Positions 7,332-14,207 of a stretch of DNA of 47,712 bases are shown in pieces. Under the pieces are notes generated by a model. It did not search any database. It was not told the origin of the DNA and was given only the letters and a program-made list of their open reading frames with translations. The translations under genes were made by a program, and so were the position numbers. Source of the stretch: a virus; the IMG/VR virus record IMGVR_UViG_3300005537_000010, positions 1 through 47,712 of that record; one strand, given 5' to 3'. How positions within the stretch are numbered: the stretch's first letter is position 1; each line of letters starts with the position of its first letter.

Positions 7332-7385
7332 GGAGTTGTGGTTGTTCGGTTGGTCCCGGGCACCACAAACGAAAGAGAGATGACA

Positions 7386-7532
7386 ATGAAAACCTCAGCC
7401 GAAATCGCAGCCATCATAGAAAAGAACAGAATCGTTCGTAAGCAAGCCCTCGAAAATATCAAGAAGACCTTTGAAAACCTGGTCGCTACGGACGCCATCC
7501 TCGCAGGGATGAAAAAGGCGGTGCGATCATGA
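7386..7532 (+). CDS. Small hypothetical protein
   Basis: 48 residues from ATG 7386, placed behind GAAAGAGAGA as ribosome binding site. A longer leaderless form could start at GTG 7338, exactly at the predicted transcription start, adding a segment with the pattern M-V-x-x-L-V-P that is also found ahead of the 12291 gene. The protein is short, helical and basic. It is coupled by ATGA to the next gene. Confidence 0.55.
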   Translation: MKTSAEIAAIIEKNRIVRKQALENIKKTFENLVATDAILAGMKKAVRS

Positions 7533-7768
7533 GCCCCAAGTATGAGAGAACGGTTTTAGAAGCATTCAAGGCCAGCGCGCAGTTTGAGGCCTCCATCATG
7601 GAAGCGGAGCAACGACAGGGGGCATTGAGAGAGGATTCTCATTTGAACCCGGGAGAATTGGTCATCAGTGAATTCAAGGGTAAGGGCCTGCTCTTGTCGG
7701 TTGTTGTATCGTTTGGGGTCTCAATCGGATTGGTGTTGAGCGTCTTTTTCTTTATGGGTGGAAAATGA
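7529..7768 (+). CDS. Small membrane protein
   Basis: 79 residues from ATG 7529 (ATGA overlap). The first 50 residues are charged and cytoplasmic-looking. Residues about 53-76 form one hydrophobic transmembrane segment, so this is a C-tail-anchored inner-membrane protein. No family recognised. It is coupled to the next gene by another ATGA overlap at 7765. Confidence 0.6.
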   Translation: MSPKYERTVLEAFKASAQFEASIMEAEQRQGALREDSHLNPGELVISEFKGKGLLLSVVVSFGVSIGLVLSVFFFMGGK

Positions 7769-8013
7769 GCGATTTCAAACCAACTCACAAGATCATCTGG
7801 AACGGCCAAACTGAGAAGGTCATGTATTCCGAGGGTGACCACGACGACTGTGACGCGCACGGCAGCGACGCGCTGTGTGGCTCTTTCTTTACAAAGGCCG
7901 AATGGGAAAGCGAGACGGGTGCCGATTGGACTATCACGCCCGAGACAGGCCTAGTTTTTCAGGGGCAAGTTCCGATCGGCGAATTCTCATTCCATAAATT
8001 AAAGGGTGGTTAA
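7765..8013 (+). CDS. Small hypothetical protein
   Basis: 82 residues from ATG 7765 (ATGA overlap with the preceding gene). It is acidic, with a patch of Asp/His (DHDDCDAH, about 25-32) and a second Cys nearby that could bind a metal. It ends TAA immediately before the ATG of the next gene at 8014. Confidence 0.55.
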   Translation: MSDFKPTHKIIWNGQTEKVMYSEGDHDDCDAHGSDALCGSFFTKAEWESETGADWTITPETGLVFQGQVPIGEFSFHKLKGG

Positions 8014-8793
8014 ATGAATTTTCCGCAGTCCAACACGGCTAGGTCATCTCGCCCTCTGTTGGTCGACCACCTTTGCCGGCCGGGGGCGGTAGAACGCTAC
8101 CCAGATAATGGGCAGTTTAGACCGGCATCTTTTATTCTTTTGCTGGTTCTCGGCTGCTCATCTCCCTCCACTCGTGGTGAGCAAGGTCCTGCAGGTCCGA
8201 CTGGGCCCCAAGGTCCACAAGGCATTCAGGGGCCTGCTGGAACGGCCAACACTGGGATATCGTGCACTGCCAATGCGAATTTCTGCGATGGTTCAACCCT
8301 TTATCGATGCACCAAAAGCGGCGCGGATGCGACGCTCATTCAGGATTGCACCGGCGGTTCGGCAAACAACCCGATGAGTTGCACAGTGGCAGGTTGCGTG
8401 TTGGCAAAACCCACTTGCAGCTATGCCTTGAGTGCTCCAAGCCTGAGCGGGTCAGGCCCCGAGTGCTTTCCGCCTCTCGATTGCACTGACTCGGATTTGA
8501 TCGCTGAACTTGTCCTGAATTCCACTGTCTGCCCTGGGGTTAATTCACAGGTAACTATTACCTTGCACCGTGCGTCCATATCACCGGGCCAAACCGTTAC
8601 GCTTCCCAGCGCTGGCGCCTCCCTCCAGTTCTATCAATCGAGCAACGGTACGACGACCACCTGTTTCAGTTGGACGGGTTCCGTAACCTGGGATCGCGAT
8701 GTACCGAGTTGGAAAACGACAATCAATGCCACCTGCTCAGAACCCGGGAAGGGGAGCGTGAAAGTGATCGGATATTTTCAAGGGGATATGTAA
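8014..8793 (+). CDS. Lipoprotein with collagen-like triplets and Cys-rich domain
   Basis: 259 residues. A hydrophobic segment ends in a lipobox LVLGC (Cys about 48), then seven Gly-x-y collagen-like triplets (55-75), a Cys-rich block, and a beta-rich C-terminal half. Collagen-like plus Cys-rich lipoproteins are typical of myxobacterial surfaces. An odd point is the 37 residues before the signal segment: ATG 8014 has a strong AAAGGGTGG site, yet no ATG lies close to the signal in this frame. That may mean a frameshift near the start or an unusual N-terminus. It is likely surface-exposed cargo. Confidence 0.65.
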   Translation: MNFPQSNTARSSRPLLVDHLCRPGAVERYPDNGQFRPASFILLLVLGCSSPSTRGEQGPAGPTGPQGPQGIQGPAGTANTGISCTANANFCDGSTLYRCTKSGADATLIQDCTGGSANNPMSCTVAGCVLAKPTCSYALSAPSLSGSGPECFPPLDCTDSDLIAELVLNSTVCPGVNSQVTITLHRASISPGQTVTLPSAGASLQFYQSSNGTTTTCFSWTGSVTWDRDVPSWKTTINATCSEPGKGSVKVIGYFQGDM

Positions 8794-8809
8794 AGAGTGC
8801 GTCCTGCGT

Positions 8810-9049
8810 TTAAGACTTCTTCCCATATTTCTTTTCCCAAGCGATCCGCCATTGTACATCCTCGTTTTTGAGGACCTCCTGGTCGAAGGCAGCCAAAGCC
8901 AAACGTAGAGCGCTTTCTACGCCTGTTTGTTCCGTGGCATCGATAGCGTAGAGAAGCAGCATTCTAATCTCAGCGATTATCTTCTCTGTAAAGAGGTCCA
9001 TTAAACCATTTGTCCAGGCATCTCTGGCATCCGCCATGTCGGAACTCAT
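8810..9049 (-). CDS. Small hypothetical protein downstream of the recombinase
   Basis: 79 residues on the minus strand, starting in an ATGA overlap with the end of the recombinase gene. It looks entirely helical with an acidic N-terminus. It is the last gene of the operon that contains the HerA-like ATPase and recombinase, so it may assist them, but no motif is recognised. It converges with the lipoprotein gene ending at 8793. Confidence 0.6.
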   Translation of the reverse strand: MSSDMADARDAWTNGLMDLFTEKIIAEIRMLLLYAIDATEQTGVESALRLALAAFDQEVLKNEDVQWRIAWEKKYGKKS

Positions 9050-9984
9050 AGTCCTATCCCGTCTGAAGCGTTGTCCTCAAATATCTGCCCGTCATCAATA
9101 TAGCCTTCGAGCACAGAGGAGCCTTCCTTCCATCCTCCCTGCTTTCGTATAGACCGCCGGCTTTTTCCTTTGCGCGCCGCTTCAGTAGCAAAACCACGAC
9201 GCAGCGAGTGACCTCCATAGGAATGCGGATCTAGGCCAATTCGCAACGCATGGCGCTTCACTATTCGAGCTACCGAACGATCAGAGAGTTCAAAGAGGCG
9301 TCCCGAGCGAATACCTGATACGTCCATCCATGCTTTGAGTGCGCGAACAGGGCATGTCTCTGAACGGCCACCGTACTTGATGCCCTTCAATAGACCCGCC
9401 CTTTCCTGATCTGTTTTAGAGCTCCTCAAAAGTACAGTCATGCCATCCGTGTTGAACTCAACATCTTCGGCCATGAGCGAAACGATTTCCGAGCGTCTAA
9501 AGCAGCCAGCGAATCCGAGAAGCAGGAGCGCTCGATCGCGGAGCCCGCTGCGCGTCCTTGGTATGCCTTTTACCATCAGCCACAGTATATCCACGGTCAT
9601 TGCCGTTTTCTTATTGGGCCGTACCCCAAGTTGATTCCGTATTCCCTTGAGCACTTCTTTGACAGCATGCGACTTGGTTGGAGGTTCCTGAATCCCTTGA
9701 GCCTTATGGCCCTGAGATATGCTGACGACATAGCGGCGCAGCGTGGAGACCTTGCGGCCTTTTTTGGCCATGTCGGTCAGGAACAGTGCGACGGTTTCGG
9801 GCGATGCTGGATAACAGGAGAGCTTCTTTGATTCGCACCAGACTTCGAAGATGGCCCAATCGGTGCGATAGGCGGTTCGAGTTCGATCGCTTTTGGAGTC
9901 GCGCGCGAAACTTTGAGCCGACTTAATTAATTCGGGATCGAGATGAGCTAGCGGATGCTCAGTGCGGCGGGTGAGGCCCGTCAT
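9046..9984 (-). CDS. Tyrosine recombinase / phage integrase family
   Basis: 312 residues. The N-terminal half (about 15-110) is a SAM-like core-binding domain. The catalytic half carries the family residues: Arg163 in FRRSE, Lys190, His259 and Arg262 in HSLRR, Trp285 in the second His/Trp position, and nucleophile Tyr295 in EGYID. It cuts and rejoins DNA at short inverted-repeat core sites, either for integration or for resolving dimers. It is coupled by ATGA to the upstream HerA-like ATPase, and a dif/attP-like site lies at 11900. No separate excisionase is seen. Confidence 0.9.
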   Translation of the reverse strand: MTGLTRRTEHPLAHLDPELIKSAQSFARDSKSDRTRTAYRTDWAIFEVWCESKKLSCYPASPETVALFLTDMAKKGRKVSTLRRYVVSISQGHKAQGIQEPPTKSHAVKEVLKGIRNQLGVRPNKKTAMTVDILWLMVKGIPRTRSGLRDRALLLLGFAGCFRRSEIVSLMAEDVEFNTDGMTVLLRSSKTDQERAGLLKGIKYGGRSETCPVRALKAWMDVSGIRSGRLFELSDRSVARIVKRHALRIGLDPHSYGGHSLRRGFATEAARKGKSRRSIRKQGGWKEGSSVLEGYIDDGQIFEDNASDGIGL

Positions 9985-11651
9985 TGGGCTCTCGAAAGAA
10001 ACAGAGCCTCCGCTGCCCTCAACTGTCCGTTATCGTCATCGACTAGACCGAGGCGCTTTAACCTAGGCAGGTATGTTCGAAACGTGCCGCCCGCGGCCTC
10101 ATATCCCGATTTCTGCCCGAGTTCCTCTTTGGAGAGTCCATTTGGATAGGACTCCAAGAGAACATCCAGGAGGCGTCGCTCTCCAGCCCCCAGTGCCTGG
10201 CGCCACTGATCCTGTGTTTCCCTTATGCTGACTGTAGGTCGTACATCCCCGGCCTCTTTCCTTCCTTCTTGGGTGAGAGTGATTCGACCGTCTCGGGTTT
10301 CTTCTACCCAGCCCAATCGTTTTAGACGTGGCAAGTAGGTACGAAAGGTACCGCCGGAAGCGGCATAACCCGCCAAAACGCCCAATTGTGGTTTCGTAAG
10401 AGGCTCGGGCCGCGAAGCCAAGGCGGCCAGCATCTTGCGCTCACCCGCGCCGGCCCGCTCGTCACTAATTGTGCGAGCACCGTTCTGGGGGGCTCTCCAC
10501 ACCGGATCAGTCGACTCGGAAGCCGCAGAGATGCCGTTGCGAACATGAATAATAGTGGGCTTCGGCGTCAGCCTCTCGGTCAGATCCTGAATAGCCTTCG
10601 AGAGACGGGGGAGTTGCGATTCGAGATAGGCCTTCTGTGAAGCGGTCAACGCGGGAACTTCTTTGACGACTTCCTTTACTTCGTGAATAGGCGGGGCCTT
10701 ATTTCGGATCTCCATCTCGAGTTCAGCGATTCGCCGTCGCAACGCCTTCGGGTCATCGGCCTGTGCTTTCTTAACTACCTCGCTCATCTGTTCGCGGATG
10801 GCCTCGAGTTCGTGAGGTTCGAGCGGTTTCGGCGCTGCATCCCGTTCAGCCGAACCTGTCGGAGTAGCGCTCGCGTTAAAGGTGACCCGCTTACTCACCT
10901 TGATTTTCTCGAGCTTACCGAGCCACTGGGGTGACCAGAGCCACGCGGTACCGACTGGCAACGACGGCAAGTCGCGGACTAGGTCCTTCGAGTCGAGGCC
11001 CTGGTCGACGATCCATTGCTCGATGGCTTTGCGTTCCTGAGAGCCATTCGTCTGGAGCACCACCAGGCATTCGGTTTGGTTGAGGGCGTCTTTGTTGACC
11101 GCCTGCGGTCGCTGGCTGATGAGGGTAATGCCAATGCCGAAGTTCCTTCCCAGCTTTACCAGGTCTTCAAACGCCCCTAGCATTCTGGCTTCATCGCCCA
11201 TGACGCGCTGGGGAACGAAGACCTGTGCCTCTTCGAGGAAGATGTGGATTGGGGAGCGCTTCGACTTCTTCAGGTGGAAGAGGGTCTCAGCGAAGGCGGT
11301 GACGAAGGTCTTGCGGTCGCCCTTGCGAAACATGGAGACATCGAGGACTGCACTGGTGCCGCGCTCCACCACCACGTGTGCCATGAGCTCGCCGGCGCCG
11401 GGTTCAAGCGGGAGGTCCCCGTGGAGTCCACCGAAGACTGGAATGGCGAATCCCGAATCTTTCGCGTTGGGGGCTAGGCGTAGTCCCCACCAGACGCCCA
11501 CCGGATCGATAGCGACGATTTGGTCTCCGCGCTCGAGCATGGTCTCGGCCAGTCGAGAGGCCGCGTAAGTTTTGCCGGCGCCGCGACGAGCGACGAAGGC
11601 GAAAGTTTGGGTAACTGCATTCCTTGGGAGGTCCGAGAGGTCGAGGCTCAT
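9981..11651 (-). CDS. HerA/FtsK-type ATPase with two C-terminal winged-helix repeats
   Basis: 556 residues. A P-loop ATPase core has Walker A ARRGAGKT (21-28) and Walker B IFLEE (137-141), with an Arg/Gln region SQRPQA (179-184) as in HerA-type DNA pumps. A coiled segment (about 280-365) leads to two near-identical repeats, about 403-450 and 490-539. Both contain GER, and both share the 13-residue block GGTFRTYLPRLKR, read as winged-helix DNA-binding domains. FtsK also ends in a winged helix that recognises polar DNA sequences and activates XerD. The gene is ATGA-coupled to a tyrosine recombinase, so a self-contained FtsK/Xer-like module is possible. Packaging or transfer roles remain alternatives. 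Confidence 0.75.
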   Translation of the reverse strand: MSLDLSDLPRNAVTQTFAFVARRGAGKTYAASRLAETMLERGDQIVAIDPVGVWWGLRLAPNAKDSGFAIPVFGGLHGDLPLEPGAGELMAHVVVERGTSAVLDVSMFRKGDRKTFVTAFAETLFHLKKSKRSPIHIFLEEAQVFVPQRVMGDEARMLGAFEDLVKLGRNFGIGITLISQRPQAVNKDALNQTECLVVLQTNGSQERKAIEQWIVDQGLDSKDLVRDLPSLPVGTAWLWSPQWLGKLEKIKVSKRVTFNASATPTGSAERDAAPKPLEPHELEAIREQMSEVVKKAQADDPKALRRRIAELEMEIRNKAPPIHEVKEVVKEVPALTASQKAYLESQLPRLSKAIQDLTERLTPKPTIIHVRNGISAASESTDPVWRAPQNGARTISDERAGAGERKMLAALASRPEPLTKPQLGVLAGYAASGGTFRTYLPRLKRLGWVEETRDGRITLTQEGRKEAGDVRPTVSIRETQDQWRQALGAGERRLLDVLLESYPNGLSKEELGQKSGYEAAGGTFRTYLPRLKRLGLVDDDNGQLRAAEALFLSRAQ

Positions 11652-11881
11652 GGCTTCACCTCGTCGACCAATTCGCGAGTGCCAGAGAAACGATATAGGC
11701 GAAGGGACTTGCCGTGCTGCTTGGCAAGCCGGGCGGCAATCTCCCGCAGGGACCTGAGCCGATCTTCATCGGCACCAATTAAAGGGAGCATTACCCCTTG
11801 GACGGAGACTGCCGGGATACCCTCATCGTCAGGAGAGGCGTCCTCTGCAACCCAACACCACAGCTCGGTGATCTTTGGCAT
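11648..11881 (-). CDS. Conserved small phage-type protein upstream of HerA-like gene
   Basis: 77 residues from ATG 11881 (a GTG at 11899 would add six residues). It overlaps the ATPase start by ATGA. It has a pattern I associate with a small phage family: a short beta region, then PLIGADEDRLRSL, a helix, and GKSLRLYRFS. Function is unknown. It lies first in the ATPase-recombinase operon, beside the inverted-repeat site at 11900. Confidence 0.55.
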   Translation of the reverse strand: MPKITELWCWVAEDASPDDEGIPAVSVQGVMLPLIGADEDRLRSLREIAARLAKQHGKSLRLYRFSGTRELVDEVKP

Positions 11882-11899
11882 CCGAGGTCTATACCACAC

Positions 11900-11928
11900 G
11901 TGTCCGATAACTGTCGATTATCGGACAT
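11900..11928. other. dif/attP-like recombination site candidate
   Basis: A perfect inverted repeat TGTCCGATAA (11901-11910) and TTATCGGACA (11918-11927) is separated by seven bases. Read as 11-7-11 it has the architecture of a tyrosine-recombinase core site, and the inner ends ATAA/TTAT match those of bacterial dif. It lies between genes, just upstream of the ATPase-recombinase operon. No T tract follows on either strand, so it is not a simple terminator. A repressor operator is the main alternative. Confidence 0.5.
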
Positions 11929-11949
11929 AGATATCGGAGCGCACGGCTC

Positions 11950-12291
11950 CTACATGTTTGAGTTTTGGAATTCGGAAACCAATCGTTCCAATGCAGCCCT
12001 AGTGCCCTTCGGATCCCGAGAATATTCGTCGGTGTGCAACTCAAGCCGAACGCCAATGTCGCGGCCATCTAGAAGCGGTTGGCACCCGTGATAATCGACA
12101 ACTTCCACATCAACGGTGAGCATGTCACCGAAGGTTCGATAGAGATAGGCGGCAAGCGAGTGGCCTAAGACCATCATGTTGCGAACGCTAGACGTCCCAA
12201 TGACCACCTCGAGATCCTTGATCGTCACACCGTGCTGGTTTGTTTTTTGCCACTCTTGAACTCCAAGTATTTTAGCGGAAGGGTTTTTCAT
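11950..12291 (-). CDS. Hypothetical protein behind a duplicated promoter
   Basis: 113 residues from ATG 12291, which sits behind the purine-rich AGAAAGAGAGAAGACAAA leader. A leaderless start at ATG 12339 would add 16 residues. The protein looks mixed alpha/beta with no recognised motif. Its promoter and leader are related to those at 7304-7386, so the two genes may share regulation. Confidence 0.6.
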   Translation of the reverse strand: MKNPSAKILGVQEWQKTNQHGVTIKDLEVVIGTSSVRNMMVLGHSLAAYLYRTFGDMLTVDVEVVDYHGCQPLLDGRDIGVRLELHTDEYSRDPKGTRAALERLVSEFQNSNM

Positions 12292-12346
12292 TTTGTCTTC
12301 TCTCTTTCTTCGGTTCTCGGGGACCAACCCAATCACCATAATTTAG

Positions 12347-12376
12347 ATTGTACCAACCTAATAGGACATGTGTCAA
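12347..12376 (-). promoter_or_regulatory. Promoter for the 11950-12291 gene (TTGACA-N18-TACAAT)
   Basis: On the minus strand TTGACA (12376-12371) is followed after 18 bases by TACAAT (12352-12347). The start would be near 12340, at the in-frame ATG 12339. The -35 box lies inside the 17-bp palindrome at 12371-12387, so a protein bound there would block this promoter. Confidence 0.6.
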
Positions 12377-12387
12377 CTCGGTTGACA
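12371..12387. promoter_or_regulatory. Operator-like palindrome between divergent promoters
   Basis: TGTCAACTCGGTTGACA is a perfect inverted repeat, TGTCAAC-TCG-GTTGACA. It covers the -35 box of the minus-strand promoter, and further half-sites (GTTGACA at 12396-12402) follow towards hicA. HicB proteins with a C-terminal DNA-binding domain usually bind such sites to control their own operon. Confidence 0.5.
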
Positions 12388-12396
12388 ACATCCCGG

Positions 12397-12426
12397 TTGA
12401 CAGGTGACAAGCAAAACGGCAATAGT
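12397..12426 (+). promoter_or_regulatory. Probable hicA promoter, leaderless
   Basis: TTGACA at 12397-12402 is followed after 18 bases by AATAGT at 12421-12426. Transcription would begin at about 12432, which is the ATG of hicA. There is no Shine-Dalgarno site in front of hicA, in agreement with a leaderless message. Confidence 0.4.
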
Positions 12427-12431
12427 AAGAA

Positions 12432-12644
12432 ATGAGAGCGCGCGAGCTAATCCGAATCTTGCGAACCCTTGGTTGCGGAGAGATCCGTAAGGGCGCGGGT
12501 TCTCACGTGATTTGGCAATGTAAAACGTGCCAAACGACCATTCCTGTGCACAAGGGACAGGATGTGGGCAAAGGACTACTTCGGTCCATAGAAAGACAAC
12601 TGGAGCCATGTCTGGGTCCTGGCTGGTTAAAAGAAAAGAGGTAG
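12432..12644 (+). CDS. hicA: HicA toxin (mRNA interferase)
   Basis: 70 residues, the normal size for HicA. It has the double-stranded RNA-binding-like fold pattern, with the catalytic His25 in GSHVIW, followed by a strand and IPVHKGQDVGKGLLRSI, the typical second half of the family. An added Cys pair (CKTC) lies between them. HicA cleaves mRNA when its antitoxin is lost, which stabilises plasmids and can also block phage infection. The antitoxin gene follows six bases after its stop. Confidence 0.85.
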   Translation: MRARELIRILRTLGCGEIRKGAGSHVIWQCKTCQTTIPVHKGQDVGKGLLRSIERQLEPCLGPGWLKEKR

Positions 12645-12649
12645 GAAAC

Positions 12650-13066
12650 ATGGAATACACGGTTAAATTCGAACAAGACGAGGATGGCTGGTGGGTAGCT
12701 CAGGTAAAGGAATATCCAGCAGCGCTAACCCAGGGCCGTACACTCGGAGAGGCTCGGCAACGTATAAGAGAAGCTTTGGCTTTGGTGTTGAATGTGGCGG
12801 TCTCGTCAATACCGGTCAGTGCTTTGCGGGACGAGGTGGTATTCCCAAAGCCAATTCAAGGCCTCATTAATCGAACAGTGGAGGCTCGCCGAGCCAAAGA
12901 AAAAGCCGAACGGGAAACCAAGGAGTCGATGGAAGCGCTTTACCCAAAACTCAGAAAGTACCGATTGAGCAACCGGGATATTGGCAGTCTCCTAGGGACA
13001 TCTGGACAAAATGTTCACAAGCAATTCCGACCGCATGCAGTGTCTGCCCGAAAACGGCGTTCATAA
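12650..13066 (+). CDS. hicB: HicB antitoxin
   Basis: 138 residues from ATG 12650, behind a TAGGAA site. The N-terminal half is the HicB degraded RNase-H-like fold (YTVKFEQDEDGWWVAQV, then a Gln-Gly-Arg-Thr turn). The C-terminal part (about 105-132) contains a helix-turn-helix of the kind that binds the operon operator. It neutralises HicA and probably represses from the palindrome at 12371. The pair is in the usual toxin-first order for the hicAB type. Confidence 0.85.
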   Translation: MEYTVKFEQDEDGWWVAQVKEYPAALTQGRTLGEARQRIREALALVLNVAVSSIPVSALRDEVVFPKPIQGLINRTVEARRAKEKAERETKESMEALYPKLRKYRLSNRDIGSLLGTSGQNVHKQFRPHAVSARKRRS

Positions 13067-13086
13067 ATCAACGAGGCCGCATGGCA

Positions 13087-13287
13087 TTATCCTGGTACCG
13101 TCCCACGTTCTATTTCGACGCAAATCTTTTGCGCTGCGCTGGTAAATTCCGGCCGATCGCCAAACTTCCGACCGAATATTGTGCAGAGCGTTTTACAGCG
13201 TTTGCGTTCTCTAGCTTCCGAGACGCGAGCACCTAAGTGGTAAGTGGAAATTGCCGCCGCAATCCATGCGATGTGTAACCAGATCAT
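13087..13287 (-). CDS. Small membrane-anchored protein
   Basis: 66 residues on the minus strand from ATG 13287, with AGAGG upstream. A short hydrophobic segment at residues 2-18 is followed by a basic Cys-containing tail. It is the last gene of the long late transcription unit, 12 bases after the preceding gene. It could be a minor lysis or membrane protein; no family recognised. Confidence 0.5.
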   Translation of the reverse strand: MIWLHIAWIAAAISTYHLGARVSEARERKRCKTLCTIFGRKFGDRPEFTSAAQKICVEIERGTVPG

Positions 13288-13299
13288 TCTCTCTAACCT

Positions 13300-13548
13300 C
13301 TAGGAACGAGTTACCGTCCAGCTACGAATTGGGAAGTCCGGCCATTCTCGCTGCTGTTCCCATTCATCAAGACAGCGCTGGCACGTAAGCCTTACCGCGC
13401 CTGATTTTACATCCTCATCGCGTGCCCATTTATGCCCGCCGGGCCAATTGCCTGGTAGCCCAGGCATGAAAAGGCAGAGCGGAACGCCATTTCATAGAAG
13501 ATGAATGGTCTCCCCGTCGGAAGAGCCGAGTCCTTGGCGTGTAGTCAT
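13300..13548 (-). pseudogene. Small zinc-knuckle gene interrupted by an in-frame TGA
   Basis: From ATG 13548, with a strong AAGGAG site at proper spacing, the frame runs 18 codons to a TGA (13494-13492). It then continues open to TAG at 13300-13302, for 82 codons in all including the TGA. The downstream part reads as real protein, with GNWPGGHKWARDEDV and later CQRC. The gene fits exactly between its neighbours (15 bases after one stop, 12 before the next start). TGA is used as a normal stop elsewhere here, so this is a nonsense mutation, a sequencing error or stop-codon readthrough. Confidence 0.55.
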
Positions 13549-13563
13549 TGCCCATCTCCTTCT

Positions 13564-13785
13564 CTAACCTCGCTCATCGCTGTCGATTCCGCTTTCCGGG
13601 CGTTTGTCCTTGTCCTCGTCCTCATCGTCGTACGGCAAAAATAGAGCCCCTTCTTCAGGGTATTCTTCTTCGTGGTCGTACCAACCAGAGCCAGAATGTG
13701 CGGCCCCGAAGCTGAAGGTGGCCCGAGCGTACAAGTCCGCCAGCATCCTCAGCTGCCGGCTGGTCAGTACGAGGTGTGTAGTCAT
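13564..13785 (-). CDS. Small acidic hypothetical protein
   Basis: 73 residues from ATG 13785, in an ATGA overlap with the preceding gene and with AAGGAG upstream. The N-terminus is a short helix (about 8-25), while the C-terminus is highly acidic (runs of Asp and Glu). Its first bases GGGCAATGACTACAC are shared with the next gene downstream (start 13548), pointing to a local duplication of the translation start. Confidence 0.55.
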   Translation of the reverse strand: MTTHLVLTSRQLRMLADLYARATFSFGAAHSGSGWYDHEEEYPEEGALFLPYDDEDEDKDKRPESGIDSDERG

Positions 13786-14207
13786 TGCCCGACGATCTCC
13801 TTATAGGCAGCGAACCAATCGGTGCGGATCTTAGCCTGAGCTTCCTCGAGCGTCAGCTCTCCCTTGCAGACCCGCCGATGGAGCGTCGTCTCTACCACGT
13901 CCTTTTGCCGCGCACCCGGCTTTGGTTCCCAAGGCTCAGGCCAAAGGTTTTCAACCACGTTGTCGCCCCCCAGCTCGAGCGAGATCAGGTGGTCCACTTC
14001 ATAGAGCTTCCGATTCTCCTTGGTCCACTCGATTCCGTAACGCTGAAACACCAAGCGTTTGGTCGCAGTCGTCACATGACGAGCGTCTTGGGTATAGCCC
14101 ACCTTGCAAACGATCTCTTTGGTGACCCCGGCTTTAACGACGCCCGGTGTCAGCTTAGGATCGGGCATTGCAACGGCAAGCAAGATGGCTAGGACAAGGT
14201 CGAGCAT
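13782..14207 (-). CDS. HNH-like nuclease with signal peptide
   Basis: 141 residues. Residues 1-15 are hydrophobic and resemble a signal peptide. The core has YEVDHLISLELGGDN (about 69-83) followed by NLWPEP, a pattern of HNH-fold proteins in which Asp-His and a later Asn form the metal site. Such secreted HNH-like proteins occur near phage lysis genes. It may degrade DNA outside the cytoplasm or during lysis, but the third metal ligand is not clear to me, so activity is not certain. Confidence 0.65.
   Translation of the reverse strand: MLDLVLAILLAVAMPDPKLTPGVVKAGVTKEIVCKVGYTQDARHVTTATKRLVFQRYGIEWTKENRKLYEVDHLISLELGGDNVVENLWPEPWEPKPGARQKDVVETTLHRRVCKGELTLEEAQAKIRTDWFAAYKEIVGQ

Noticed and set aside
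11901-11927. Intrinsic terminator
   Set aside because: The stem is perfect, but no T tract follows on either strand, so a protein-binding or recombination site is more likely.
13492-13494. Genome-wide recoding of TGA
   Set aside because: TGA serves as the stop in many ATGA and GTGA overlaps throughout the window, so a changed code does not fit; only this one gene is interrupted.
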